Below the pieces are notes generated by a model, which ran no database searches, was not told the origin of the DNA, and was given only the letters and a program-made list of their open reading frames with translations. From an uncultured Anaeroplasma sp. (GTDB lineage Bacteria > Bacillota_I > Bacilli_A > Acholeplasmatales > Anaeroplasmataceae), in assembly GCA_947592005.1 (NCBI GenBank), contig CANQDJ010000004.1:1-64000 (forward strand): DNA of 64,000 nt, given 5' to 3'. The position numbers were made by a program, and so were the translations under genes. Below, one piece after another: positions 1-7,165 of the stretch (positions are counted from its first letter, which is position 1; each line of letters begins with the position of its first letter).

Positions 1-75
1 TTGTTTTTTATTTCCTTGACTTCTTCTCTCTGCTGTCTTTTTCGCGTCATATACAGTTTTCAAAGACCTATTTCC
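1..75 (-). other. Probable rRNA operon leader, leftward, cut by the window edge
   Basis: Read on the minus strand, the promoter at 96-124 is followed by a small hairpin (CGTGT, GAAA loop, ACACG, about 73-88) and then by GGTCTTTGAAAACTG at about 56-70. A CTTTGAAAACTG element shortly before 16S rRNA is common in Bacillota rRNA leaders. The 16S gene itself is not in the window, so the assignment rests on the promoter strength and this leader motif. A short open frame starting with ATG at 50 has no ribosome-binding site and is probably not a gene. Confidence 0.5.
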
Positions 76-95
76 GTGTTTTCACACGCTCATTA

Positions 96-124
96 ATAAT
101 ACCACTTTAAAATTACAAAGTCAA
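96..124 (-). promoter_or_regulatory. Strong promoter, probable rrn P2
   Basis: On the minus strand there is TTGACT (124-119), a 17-bp spacer, and TATTAT (101-96), with TG one base before the -10 (extended -10). The near-consensus -35 and exact spacing resemble rRNA promoters of Bacillus relatives. Confidence 0.65.
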
Positions 125-152
125 CATTTTTTTTATTTTTTTAAAGAAAATC

Positions 153-180
153 ATTATAAACTAACATTTTCTTCTTCAAA
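153..180 (-). promoter_or_regulatory. Upstream tandem promoter, probable rrn P1
   Basis: On the minus strand, TTTGAA (180-175) is 16 bp from TATAAT (158-153). It lies about 57 bp upstream of the second promoter, a tandem layout typical of rRNA operons. It sits just 3' of the kinase gene that ends at 188. Confidence 0.45.
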
Positions 181-187
181 TTTCTTT

Positions 188-730
188 TTAATTATTCAAA
201 AATTTCGCAACACATTCTAATATTTTTTCGTCATTTTGATAGCGAAAATCACTACAATCTATTTCGATATATTTCCCAATATATTCTACTTTTCTCAATT
301 CTTCCAATGTTTTTCGAAAATCCTCCAATTTACTAAAATCTTGTGATTTATGAACATAATGTCTATTTTCCCCTAATCGCTTAATAAAGCGCTTATGAAG
401 GACTTCATCATTTCCAATCAATTTGAAAGATAATACATCATATCGCAACGAATCACATAACACTTTAAGTTCTTTCATTTCATAGTCTTTAAAATTGGAT
501 TCCAAAATAAGATTCCCTTCATTTTTTTCCAAAAGATATTTCATCAACTGAAAACAAATTACAGATAATTTTTTATTTTCTTCTCGATTGTTTACAATTA
601 TAGTATCTCCCAAAATTTCTTTTATTCGATCTTTGTTAATCACCGTTATTTTAAATTTTTTCCCCAGCCGATTGGAAAATTCCGATTTTCCACCCGCCAA
701 GTCGCCCCCTATTAATATTAATTTTTTCAT
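188..730 (-). CDS. Small P-loop kinase-like ATPase
   Basis: The protein has 180 residues from ATG 730, chosen because GGAAGGGG lies just upstream; a longer frame to 760 has no such site. A Walker A loop GDLAGGKS is at residues 9-16, followed by VINKDRIKEIL near 33-43, where nucleotide kinases and zeta-like phosphotransferases bind substrate, and an Arg-rich lid-like stretch near 122-137. The family is small P-loop kinases acting on nucleotides, sugars or UDP-GlcNAc; the substrate cannot be read from the sequence. It lies downstream of an HTH gene on the same strand with a terminator-like hairpin between them, so a toxin/antitoxin-like role is possible but not shown. Confidence 0.6.
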   Translation of the reverse strand: MKKLILIGGDLAGGKSEFSNRLGKKFKITVINKDRIKEILGDTIIVNNREENKKLSVICFQLMKYLLEKNEGNLILESNFKDYEMKELKVLCDSLRYDVLSFKLIGNDEVLHKRFIKRLGENRHYVHKSQDFSKLEDFRKTLEELRKVEYIGKYIEIDCSDFRYQNDEKILECVAKFLNN

Positions 731-747
731 AATAACCCCTTCCAACA

Positions 748-775
748 CAAAAAATCTCAATGCACAGATTGAGAT
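748..775 (-). terminator. Terminator hairpin between HTH gene and kinase
   Basis: Arms ATCTCAAT (775-768) and ATTGAGAT (761-754) with a six-base loop, followed on the minus strand by TTTTTT. It lies after the HTH gene and only about 18 bp before the kinase start, so kinase expression probably depends on read-through. Confidence 0.7.
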
Positions 776-796
776 AATTCTTTTAAAAAATGATTC

Positions 797-1045
797 TTAA
801 TCTAAGTCTGAAAAGTTCAAAAGTTCCGATAATTTAACATTTAAACCTTGGCATAATTTTATCAAGGTAGACAGTTTAATATCTACTTGAGCATTTTCGA
901 TATACCCAATATTTCTTCTCGAAATATTACAGCATTCTTCTAAATCTTCTTGAGAAAGACTTTTCTCTTTTCTTAAACTTTTAACTTTTGTAGCTAGTTG
1001 TTCCTTTGTAATTAAAATTTCCTTTAAACATTCTTCGTTTGTCAT
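797..1045 (-). CDS. XRE-family HTH transcriptional regulator
   Basis: A protein of 82 residues. Start ATG 1045 is chosen because GGTGAT lies six bases upstream; the GTG, TTG and ATG codons at 1051-1057 are too close to that site. Residues 24-75 form a Cro/C1-type helix-turn-helix: KSLRKEKSLSQEDLEE, then NISRRNIGYIEN as the recognition helix, then KLSTLIKLCQGLNVKLSELL. There is no ligand-binding domain, so it is a minimal single-domain DNA binder, probably autoregulatory because a perfect palindrome abuts its ribosome-binding site. The P-loop kinase gene follows downstream. Two neighbouring cysteines in the first HTH helix region are unusual but not diagnostic. Confidence 0.85.
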   Translation of the reverse strand: MTNEECLKEILITKEQLATKVKSLRKEKSLSQEDLEECCNISRRNIGYIENAQVDIKLSTLIKLCQGLNVKLSELLNFSDLD

Positions 1046-1054
1046 AATCATCAC

Positions 1055-1075
1055 CAATCATATTATCTATGATTG
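1055..1075 (-). promoter_or_regulatory. Palindromic operator candidate upstream of HTH gene
   Basis: Perfect 8-bp arms CAATCATA and TATGATTG are separated by GATAA and end directly at the GGTG ribosome-binding site. GATAAT inside could act as a -10. Autorepression by the HTH protein is inferred. Confidence 0.5.
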
Positions 1076-1082
1076 TGAACCA

Positions 1083-1097
1083 TATTGCCACGCAATA
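1083..1097. promoter_or_regulatory. Second inverted repeat upstream of HTH gene
   Basis: TATTGC and GCAATA are separated by three bases, 8 bp upstream of the first palindrome. It has a different sequence, so if it is functional it may bind another regulator or be part of the promoter. The rest of 1098-1179 is AT-rich, with no gene or clear promoter seen. Confidence 0.3.
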
Positions 1098-1179
1098 CGA
1101 TTCGCATTTTGCATTTTTTTACAATTTTTTTTATTTTTTGACATTTTTTTTGCTTATTTTTTTAAAATTTTAGCAAAAA

Positions 1180-2016
1180 TCAACTTCTATATGGTCTTGT
1201 AGAAGCGATGTGATATAAATGATTTAAGTATTCCATATCTTCATCTGAAATTACGAAATCTATATCTAAATTATCCTTAATTCTAAACTCATGTGTAGAT
1301 TTCGGCAAAGGCAAAGTATTTCTTTGAATACAGTATCGTAAACAAATTTTGGCTATGCTCGTATTATATTTCAACGCCATATCTTTAACCTTTGGATTAT
1401 CTACCAACTCTCCGGTTGCCAAAGGAGAGTAGGCTTGGATTAAAATATCATTTTTTTGACAGTATTTTGTAATTTCTTCTTGTGTATTCCCTATAAAAAA
1501 ACGGATTTGATTAACCATCGGTTTTACTCCTGTGGTCTCAATTAAAGATTTAATATGTTCCTGATGAAAATTTGATACGCCAATGGAACGAACTTTTTTG
1601 GCATTATAAAGATCAATCAATGCTTTCCAAGCCTCTATATTTCCTTCTGTGTAATCTCCACCGACATTATCCCATGGCCAAGGAGCATGAATTAAATATA
1701 GATCCATATAGTCGGTTTGTAAATTTTTTAATGATTTTTCGAAATATTCCATTGCACCGGCATAAGATTTAATTTCAGCAGGTAATTTCGTAGTAATAAA
1801 AATATCTTCTCTATTGATATTGGAATCTTTTATCGCTTTGGCAACACTAGATTCATTTCCATAAACATATGCCGTATCAATATGGCGATATCCGTATTTT
1901 AAAGCCCATAAAACCGCATTATATGCTTCTTCTCCATCTTTGGATTGCCATGTTCCAAATCCTATTTTAGGAATCTCCACACCATTATACAGTTTATAAT
2001 ATTCTTCTCTAATCAC
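1180..2016 (-). CDS. Aldo/keto reductase
   Basis: NAD(P)H-dependent reductase of aldehydes and ketones, 278 residues. The (beta/alpha)8 AKR tetrad is complete and canonically spaced: Asp47 and Tyr52 in HIDTAYVYGNE, Lys77 in TTKLPAE, and His110 in LYLIHAPWPW. SIGVSNF and PLPKST, typical of the AKR5-type branch, are also present. GTG 2016 is the preferred start because GAGGGTGA lies five to six bases upstream; a GTG at 2025 overlaps that site. It appears to be a single gene with no operon partners. The substrate cannot be inferred; the Bacillus YtbE and YvgN type of broad methylglyoxal/aldehyde reductase is the nearest comparison I can make. Confidence 0.9.
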   Translation of the reverse strand: MIREEYYKLYNGVEIPKIGFGTWQSKDGEEAYNAVLWALKYGYRHIDTAYVYGNESSVAKAIKDSNINREDIFITTKLPAEIKSYAGAMEYFEKSLKNLQTDYMDLYLIHAPWPWDNVGGDYTEGNIEAWKALIDLYNAKKVRSIGVSNFHQEHIKSLIETTGVKPMVNQIRFFIGNTQEEITKYCQKNDILIQAYSPLATGELVDNPKVKDMALKYNTSIAKICLRYCIQRNTLPLPKSTHEFRIKDNLDIDFVISDEDMEYLNHLYHIASTRPYRS

Positions 2017-2077
2017 TGATTTCACCCTCTTTTTATTTATAGTTTATCATATTCTTATTTCAAACAAAAATATCTTT

Positions 2078-2956
2078 TTAAATTTTTTTAATTTTGGCAA
2101 TAAAAAAGCCTTCGTAATACACATTTGGCAACACGCAAATCGTTCCTTCTATCTTCGTCGGTAATTGTTCTACATTCGATAAAGTTATAGGAACGATTTC
2201 AAAAGGAATCTTTTTTTGGGCTTTAATCAAAACATCTTCGTTTTCTATTTTCAAAATAGAACAAGTCGAATATATCATCGTATGTCCCTTTTTCAATATT
2301 TTTAATGCTTTTATCAACAATTCCAACTGTAACTCGGAAGAATGAATAATCAGTGGCTTGGAAATATTTTCATAACTGTGAGCATCACTGGTTTGGATTG
2401 TCCCCACTCCACTACACGGGGCGTCTAATAAAATGGTATCGAAAGAAAAATAATCGTCTAATTTACGGCTATCTATATGATGTGGATTCGCTTTAGAGCC
2501 CTGAAGTGCCAAATTATATTTCAATCGTTCAAACCGATAGGCATTTTGTTCACAAGCCATAATATTTTTTTTATTTTTTGTCAAAGCGGATATTTGTGTT
2601 GTTTTACTTCCGGGAGCGGCAGTCATATCCAATATATCCAAACTATTATCCAAATCCATAAATAGAACCGGTATTTGAGAGGATAGACTTTGTAAATAAA
2701 TTTTACCTTGGCGATAAATATCTAATTTTTGTATACAAGGCAAAGACTGATTTTTTACTATAACTGCCAAATCGCTGAAAGGAGCAATTTCATAATCTAT
2801 ATCGTTTTCTTTTAATACTTTTATTATTTCCGCAGAATCGGATTTTAATGAATTAATTCGAAAAGAAATAAACCGATTTCGGTTATATCCATTTATGATT
2901 TCATTTATATTCTTATAATCTTTTTTTAACCATTCTAATAGAAATTCCGGTATCAT
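2078..2956 (-). CDS. NOL1/NOP2/Sun-family rRNA (cytosine-5) methyltransferase
   Basis: SAM-dependent C5 methylation of cytosine in RNA, 292 residues. The SAM loop DMTAAPGSKTTQ is near residue 110, DAPCSGVGT is near 178, and YSTCSI, with the catalytic Cys, is near 230. This two-cysteine arrangement defines the RsmB/RsmF group. The protein lacks both the N-terminal NusB-like domain of RsmB and the C-terminal RNA-binding extension of longer RsmF proteins, so it is a compact RsmF-like enzyme acting presumably on 16S rRNA. GAGGGTGA lies seven bases before ATG 2956. The next gene in the same direction is a tRNA-Leu with its own promoter and terminator, so this gene needs its own transcription signal. 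Confidence 0.88.
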   Translation of the reverse strand: MIPEFLLEWLKKDYKNINEIINGYNRNRFISFRINSLKSDSAEIIKVLKENDIDYEIAPFSDLAVIVKNQSLPCIQKLDIYRQGKIYLQSLSSQIPVLFMDLDNSLDILDMTAAPGSKTTQISALTKNKKNIMACEQNAYRFERLKYNLALQGSKANPHHIDSRKLDDYFSFDTILLDAPCSGVGTIQTSDAHSYENISKPLIIHSSELQLELLIKALKILKKGHTMIYSTCSILKIENEDVLIKAQKKIPFEIVPITLSNVEQLPTKIEGTICVLPNVYYEGFFIAKIKKI

Positions 2957-2987
2957 AAAATCACCCTCGATTCGGAAACAAAAAAGT

Positions 2988-3020
2988 TTTAAAGAAAAAA
3001 TGGCTCATCAAAGCCATTTT
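2988..3020 (-). terminator. Terminator of the tRNA-Leu transcript
   Basis: Nine-bp stem AAAATGGCT/AGCCATTTT (3020-2997) with a six-base loop, followed on the minus strand by TTTCTTT. It begins 12 bp after the tRNA CCA end. Confidence 0.8.
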
Positions 3021-3031
3021 ATTTTATTATC

Positions 3032-3117
3032 TGGTGCCCAAGGTCGGATTCGAACCGACACGGTATCGCTACCAATGGATTTTGAGTCCATCGCGGCTAC
3101 CATTACGCCACTTGGGC
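3032..3117 (-). tRNA. tRNA-Leu (anticodon CAA)
   Basis: 86 nt including an encoded CCA. The acceptor stem is GCCCAAG/CTTGGGC, the T arm contains GGTTCGAATCC, the anticodon loop CTCAAAA gives anticodon CAA, and the long variable arm is typical of class II tRNA-Leu. It decodes UUG. It has its own promoter (3146-3174) and terminator. Confidence 0.95.
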
Positions 3118-3122
3118 AATTA

Positions 3123-3174
3123 AGCGACTTCATGAGTCGCTAATTATTATATCATTATTTTTTTTATTTTTCAA
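3123..3174 (-). promoter_or_regulatory. tRNA-Leu promoter and leader hairpin
   Basis: On the minus strand TTGAAA (3174-3169), 17 bp, TATAAT (3151-3146). The -35 and part of the spacer lie inside the last codons of the glycosyltransferase gene. A 7-bp hairpin (AGCGACT/AGTCGCT, 3141-3123) follows, just before the mature tRNA 5' end. It has no U-run, so it looks more like a leader or processing hairpin than a terminator. Confidence 0.7.
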
Positions 3175-4378
3175 TATTGTTTTTTCGATTATATTTTTCT
3201 ATTACTTCTTCGTATATATCCAATATACTTTTGGAATATACTTCTTTGGAATATTTTCTTACTGAATCTAACGTATTGTTTTTGATACGTTGTAACGTTT
3301 CGGGGGCTTTTAATATCTCCAACATTTTTTGAATTAATTCTTCTTCACCATCAAAATAGATTCCATTGTAATAATCTTGAACGACTTCTTCTATACATTC
3401 GTCTTTTTGAACCAAAAGCGGAATAGAAGAACTTAACGCTTCTATATATGTCAAGCCTTGTGTTTCTGATTGAGAAGCATTAATAAATATATCTCCTAAT
3501 TGATAATATTTCGGAATGCTTTCCCATGGAATAGTATCTGTAAAAATAACTTGTTCTTCTATTCCTAATTCTTTTACATCTTCTTTTAACTCCGCCAATT
3601 CCGGACCACCGCCGACTAAAACAAATACCGTATCTTTATTTCCTTTACAAGCCTTAGTATACGCTTTTAACAATACTTCAATATTTTTTTCTTTGCTAGT
3701 CCGTCCGATGTATAAAAACACAAATTGATTTTCCAAAATTCCCAATTCTTTTTTCAATTCGGCAATTTCTTCTTTTCGAAAATTACTTGCATAAAATCTT
3801 CGTAATTCTATGCCGGTGGGAATGATACGTATTTCTTTTTTCAATCCATAAATATGGGCTTGTTCAAAAACCTTTTTGGTCGGAACAATATCAATTTCGG
3901 AGTGTTTGGATAATGGCCCCGTAAATAATTTACGTAACGTCCATTCCATGGATTTATGAAAATGTTTATCGAAGAATGGAGAAACATATTTAAAATAATC
4001 ACTCCATAGCGTATGTAATGTATGAACCAAAGGAATATGTAATTTCTTATGGGCAAGAATAGCCAATTTGGAAATATTATAATCCGTATGAACATGAATG
4101 ATATCTAACTGGTAGGATTCGATCACTTTCAAAAATTTTTTATGTGTTAATGTGTAACGATAATCCTTTAAATCTTTAAAAGGATAAGGTTTCCCTGGTA
4201 TATTGATAATATGTTTTTGATGAATTTCTTCGCATTCTGCAACTTCTTTTTCATCAAAACTCGTAAAAATAAAACAATTATGTCCTAAATCGGTAAGTCC
4301 TTCATACAACATTTTTATAGAGGTAACAACACCGCTTATATTCGGATAATATTGATCAGTAAATAGTCCTATCCTCAT
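3164..4378 (-). CDS. GT4-family glycosyltransferase, probably glycolipid-forming
   Basis: GT-B fold glycosyltransferase of 404 residues. The N-terminal acceptor domain starts MRIGLFTDQYYPNISGVVTS, as in diacylglycerol glucosyltransferases and the PimA/alMGS group. The C-terminal donor domain has FLYIGRTSKEKNIEVLL and the E-x7-E-type motif SETQGLTYIEALS near residue 305. Family members transfer glucose or galactose from a nucleotide sugar to diacylglycerol at the inner membrane face. ATG 4378 is chosen because GAGGG lies upstream; it overlaps the 3' end of the flippase-like gene by 23 bp, suggesting translational coupling. A role in anchor glycolipid or lipoteichoic-acid precursor synthesis is inferred. 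Confidence 0.82.
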   Translation of the reverse strand: MRIGLFTDQYYPNISGVVTSIKMLYEGLTDLGHNCFIFTSFDEKEVAECEEIHQKHIINIPGKPYPFKDLKDYRYTLTHKKFLKVIESYQLDIIHVHTDYNISKLAILAHKKLHIPLVHTLHTLWSDYFKYVSPFFDKHFHKSMEWTLRKLFTGPLSKHSEIDIVPTKKVFEQAHIYGLKKEIRIIPTGIELRRFYASNFRKEEIAELKKELGILENQFVFLYIGRTSKEKNIEVLLKAYTKACKGNKDTVFVLVGGGPELAELKEDVKELGIEEQVIFTDTIPWESIPKYYQLGDIFINASQSETQGLTYIEALSSSIPLLVQKDECIEEVVQDYYNGIYFDGEEELIQKMLEILKAPETLQRIKNNTLDSVRKYSKEVYSKSILDIYEEVIEKYNRKNNIEK

Positions 4379-5414
4379 TTTTATTCCCTCTTTCAAAAAG
4401 CATATACATTATAAAACCATATACTATTAAAAAGTAATAGGTCAACAATCTCCATAACAACATACCGCTTACTGCCAAATTATTCGCGTCCGAATAATTT
4501 AACAACAAACCGGAAAACAAAGTCGTAAATGCCAATTCCGCTCCTCCAGACGCTCCAGGTGTCGGAACCCATACGGAAATGGTAAGAGCAAAGGAAGTCA
4601 TTGCCGTAACATAAAATAAATCTTTAAAGGAAAGTTTAACACCAATCGCAAAGAAAATAAAGAACGGAATAGCGTAATATATAAGCAATGCAATCAATTT
4701 AAATAAAAGTGCCAATGCCATTGTCCCTTTTTCATTGATAACATTCTTAAACGCTCTTTGCATTTCATCTACATATATTTGAAATGCCTCATCTTTATCA
4801 GCTAAAAACCGTTTTAAAAATTTAATTTTGGCAATGAAACGAATCAATTTTAAAATGATTTTTCCGGCTATTTTGGTAGTGCCGATAGCGATAATGAATA
4901 ACATCATAAACAGATTGATGCTGAATCCAAGTATCAAAAGCCACATCAAATTATCCACTTGTTGTTTTAATCTAGTATAATATACAATTAAACAAACAAC
5001 CGAAATAACATTCATAACAATTTGATATGCCAAAAAGTTTAATAATAATGTGGAAGTTGAATCGGAAAGTTTCATATTTTTACTTTTCAAAGCGTAAACT
5101 TGAAACGGTTGTCCTCCGGAAGAAAACGGAGTAATGCCATTGAAGAAAAACTCACTTCCACCGATAAATATAGCATCTTTAAAAGAAATTTCTTTACATT
5201 TTTTACGTACCAAAACGGTTAAAGATAATTGTATAAATAAACAATATAATAGAACCATTCCAATACATACCGCAATAAAAGCGTAATTGGTATGGTGAAG
5301 TACTACGTCCATAATAGAACGTATATCTCCGATGGAAACCAATAAAATGATTAATACTAAAAGAATTGCCAAAACTAAAATTAAACTTTTTACTATTTTT
5401 TTCTTTGAATACAT
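4356..5414 (-). CDS. Flippase-like integral membrane protein (UPF0104/YbhN, MprF N-domain family)
   Basis: 352 residues with about eight hydrophobic helices. The signature VPTPGASGGAELAF near residue 300 and GGSEFFFNGITPFSSGGQP near 86 define the family of lysyl-phosphatidylglycerol synthase transmembrane regions. In MprF this domain flips aminoacyl-lipids; stand-alone members are thought to translocate lipids, mostly unproven. There is no aminoacyl-transferase domain here. It starts 3 bp after argS ends and overlaps the downstream glycosyltransferase, so the lipid moved may be the glycolipid made by that enzyme (inference). Confidence 0.8.
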   Translation of the reverse strand: MYSKKKIVKSLILVLAILLVLIILLVSIGDIRSIMDVVLHHTNYAFIAVCIGMVLLYCLFIQLSLTVLVRKKCKEISFKDAIFIGGSEFFFNGITPFSSGGQPFQVYALKSKNMKLSDSTSTLLLNFLAYQIVMNVISVVCLIVYYTRLKQQVDNLMWLLILGFSINLFMMLFIIAIGTTKIAGKIILKLIRFIAKIKFLKRFLADKDEAFQIYVDEMQRAFKNVINEKGTMALALLFKLIALLIYYAIPFFIFFAIGVKLSFKDLFYVTAMTSFALTISVWVPTPGASGGAELAFTTLFSGLLLNYSDANNLAVSGMLLWRLLTYYFLIVYGFIMYMLFERGNKNEDRTIY

Positions 5415-5416
5415 AA

Positions 5417-7117
5417 TTACATCTCATTCAAATAGGATATACCCAACAAACGAAGGCCTTCATTTAACACAATTCGAACTGCTTTCGATAAACAAAAATT
5501 ACTATTTCTAATTGCTTCATCTTCAACATTAATTTTTTCCAGTGAATAGAATTTATTAAAACATTGTGCCAAAGACAATAAATATTTAGCCAAAACGCTT
5601 GGAGCGTATTCTGTTGCCGCCTTTTCGATAGTAGACGGAAAGGCACTTAATAATTTAATAATATCAAAATAATGCGGAAGTTCAAATTGTTTTTTTTCAC
5701 ATTGGGCGATGGTATATGGTTTTTCTTTTAAAATAGATGCGATACGAACTCCCGTATATTGAAGATATGGACCAGTTTGTCCTTCAAATTTTACAGATTG
5801 TTCCAAATTAAATTCGGCATCTAAACCTCTGTAATTTTTTAAATCCCCGAATACGATTGCCGCAATTCCCACCGCTTTGGCAATTTCTTCTTTATTTTCC
5901 AATTTTGGATTTTTTGTTTCAATCAATTCTTTTGCCAATCGTATTGCCGTCTGTAACACATCATATAATTTAGTAACATTTCCTTTTCTAGTGGCAACCT
6001 TTTTGCCATTTGTAAGATATAAACCAAAATTAATATGTTCTATTTGATCAGCAAAATCATAACCCATTTTTTCAATCAGTTTTTTTAATTGCTGGAAATG
6101 AAGTTTTTGTTCATTTCCGACTACATATAATATTTTATCGAAATGATATTCTTTTTTTCTATAGAATACGGCAGCTAAATCTCTTGTGATATAAAGAGAA
6201 CCTCCGTCACTTCTTTTAATCAATGCCGGTGGCATATCTTCTCCCAAATCGACGATCTGGGCGCCTTGATCTTCTTTCAGTAAACCTTTGATTTTCAACT
6301 CTTCGACAACCGAATCCATTTTATCGTTATAAAATGCTTCCCCTTTATACGAATCGAATGTCACACCCAACAAATCATAAATCTGTTGAGATTCTTTCAA
6401 AGACTCTTCTCTAATCCATTGCCAAAGTTCCAAATATTTCGGATCTTTTTGTTCCATTTTCAAAAACGCTTCTCTGGCTTCTTCTTCCAATTTAGGATTT
6501 TCTTCGGCTTCTTTATGAAAGCGAACATATAATTCCGTCAAGCGATTGATGGGATCTTTCATAATTTCTTCTTTATTTCCCCATTTTTGATAAGCGACAA
6601 TCATTTTCCCGAATTGCGTTCCCCAATCACCCAAATAATTGATTGAATATGTTTGAAATCCACATTTCTGTAAAATAAGTTTAATGGAATTCCCTATCAT
6701 AGTCGAACGCAAATGCCCGATAGAAAATGTTTTGGCGATATTCGGAGAAGAATAATCTAAAGTTATTCTTTTACCTTCTCCAATAGAACTATTTCCATAA
6801 TTTTGAGATTTGGAAAGAATATCTTTCAAGACTTCCATTGCCAATAAACTTTTACTGAAAAATATATTGATAAACGCTCCTACAGGGTTTAATTTTTCCA
6901 AAGGTAAATCCAATTTTTGAATAACTTCGATTGCCTCGTTGACAATTTCAGGCATCGGTTTTCTTAAAATTTTTACAACCGAAAACATAGGAATGGAAAT
7001 GTCTCCCAATTTAGCGTCTTTCGGTTCTTCGACGACAATGGATATTTCCGTATTATAATTAACCAAATAATACTTTTGTAATTCGTTTTTTATTTGTTGT
7101 TTAATTTGATCAATCAT
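5417..7117 (-). CDS. argS: Arginyl-tRNA synthetase
   Basis: Class I synthetase charging tRNA-Arg, 566 residues (usual size 550-580). The HIGH-type motif SIGHLRSTMIGN is near residue 131, the KMSKS-equivalent VATRKGN is near 380, and GPYLQYTGVRI opens the C-terminal anticodon-binding DALR domain. The N-terminal Add-1 domain is present (DAKLGDISIPMF). AAGGAGC precedes ATG 7117. There is no T-box leader upstream, only a hairpin at 7141-7163, so it is probably read from the promoter at 7862-7890 together with the thioredoxin-fold gene. It is followed at 3 bp by the flippase-like gene. Confidence 0.97.
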   Translation of the reverse strand: MIDQIKQQIKNELQKYYLVNYNTEISIVVEEPKDAKLGDISIPMFSVVKILRKPMPEIVNEAIEVIQKLDLPLEKLNPVGAFINIFFSKSLLAMEVLKDILSKSQNYGNSSIGEGKRITLDYSSPNIAKTFSIGHLRSTMIGNSIKLILQKCGFQTYSINYLGDWGTQFGKMIVAYQKWGNKEEIMKDPINRLTELYVRFHKEAEENPKLEEEAREAFLKMEQKDPKYLELWQWIREESLKESQQIYDLLGVTFDSYKGEAFYNDKMDSVVEELKIKGLLKEDQGAQIVDLGEDMPPALIKRSDGGSLYITRDLAAVFYRKKEYHFDKILYVVGNEQKLHFQQLKKLIEKMGYDFADQIEHINFGLYLTNGKKVATRKGNVTKLYDVLQTAIRLAKELIETKNPKLENKEEIAKAVGIAAIVFGDLKNYRGLDAEFNLEQSVKFEGQTGPYLQYTGVRIASILKEKPYTIAQCEKKQFELPHYFDIIKLLSAFPSTIEKAATEYAPSVLAKYLLSLAQCFNKFYSLEKINVEDEAIRNSNFCLSKAVRIVLNEGLRLLGISYLNEM

Positions 7118-7140
7118 ATAAACGCTCCTTAATACAATTA

Positions 7141-7163
7141 AAACTGTGATATTCTCACAGTTT
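7141..7163 (-). terminator. Hairpin between thioredoxin-fold gene and argS
   Basis: Perfect 9-bp arms AAACTGTGA/TCACAGTTT with a five-base loop. On the minus strand only four T follow, so it is probably a partial terminator or attenuator between 7166 and argS. The longer T-run is on the plus strand, where no gene needs it. Confidence 0.5.
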
Positions 7164-7165
7164 TT

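Noticed and set aside
1-50. Open frame on the minus strand beginning ATG at 50 (MTRKRQQREE...)
   Set aside because: No ribosome-binding site, and it lies in a probable rRNA leader.
188-1045. Naming the HTH/kinase pair PezAT
   Set aside because: Both proteins are shorter than PezA and PezT, a terminator separates them, and zeta-specific motifs could not be confirmed.
7118-7165. T-box leader for argS
   Set aside because: Only 48 bp with a simple hairpin; no T-box sequence.
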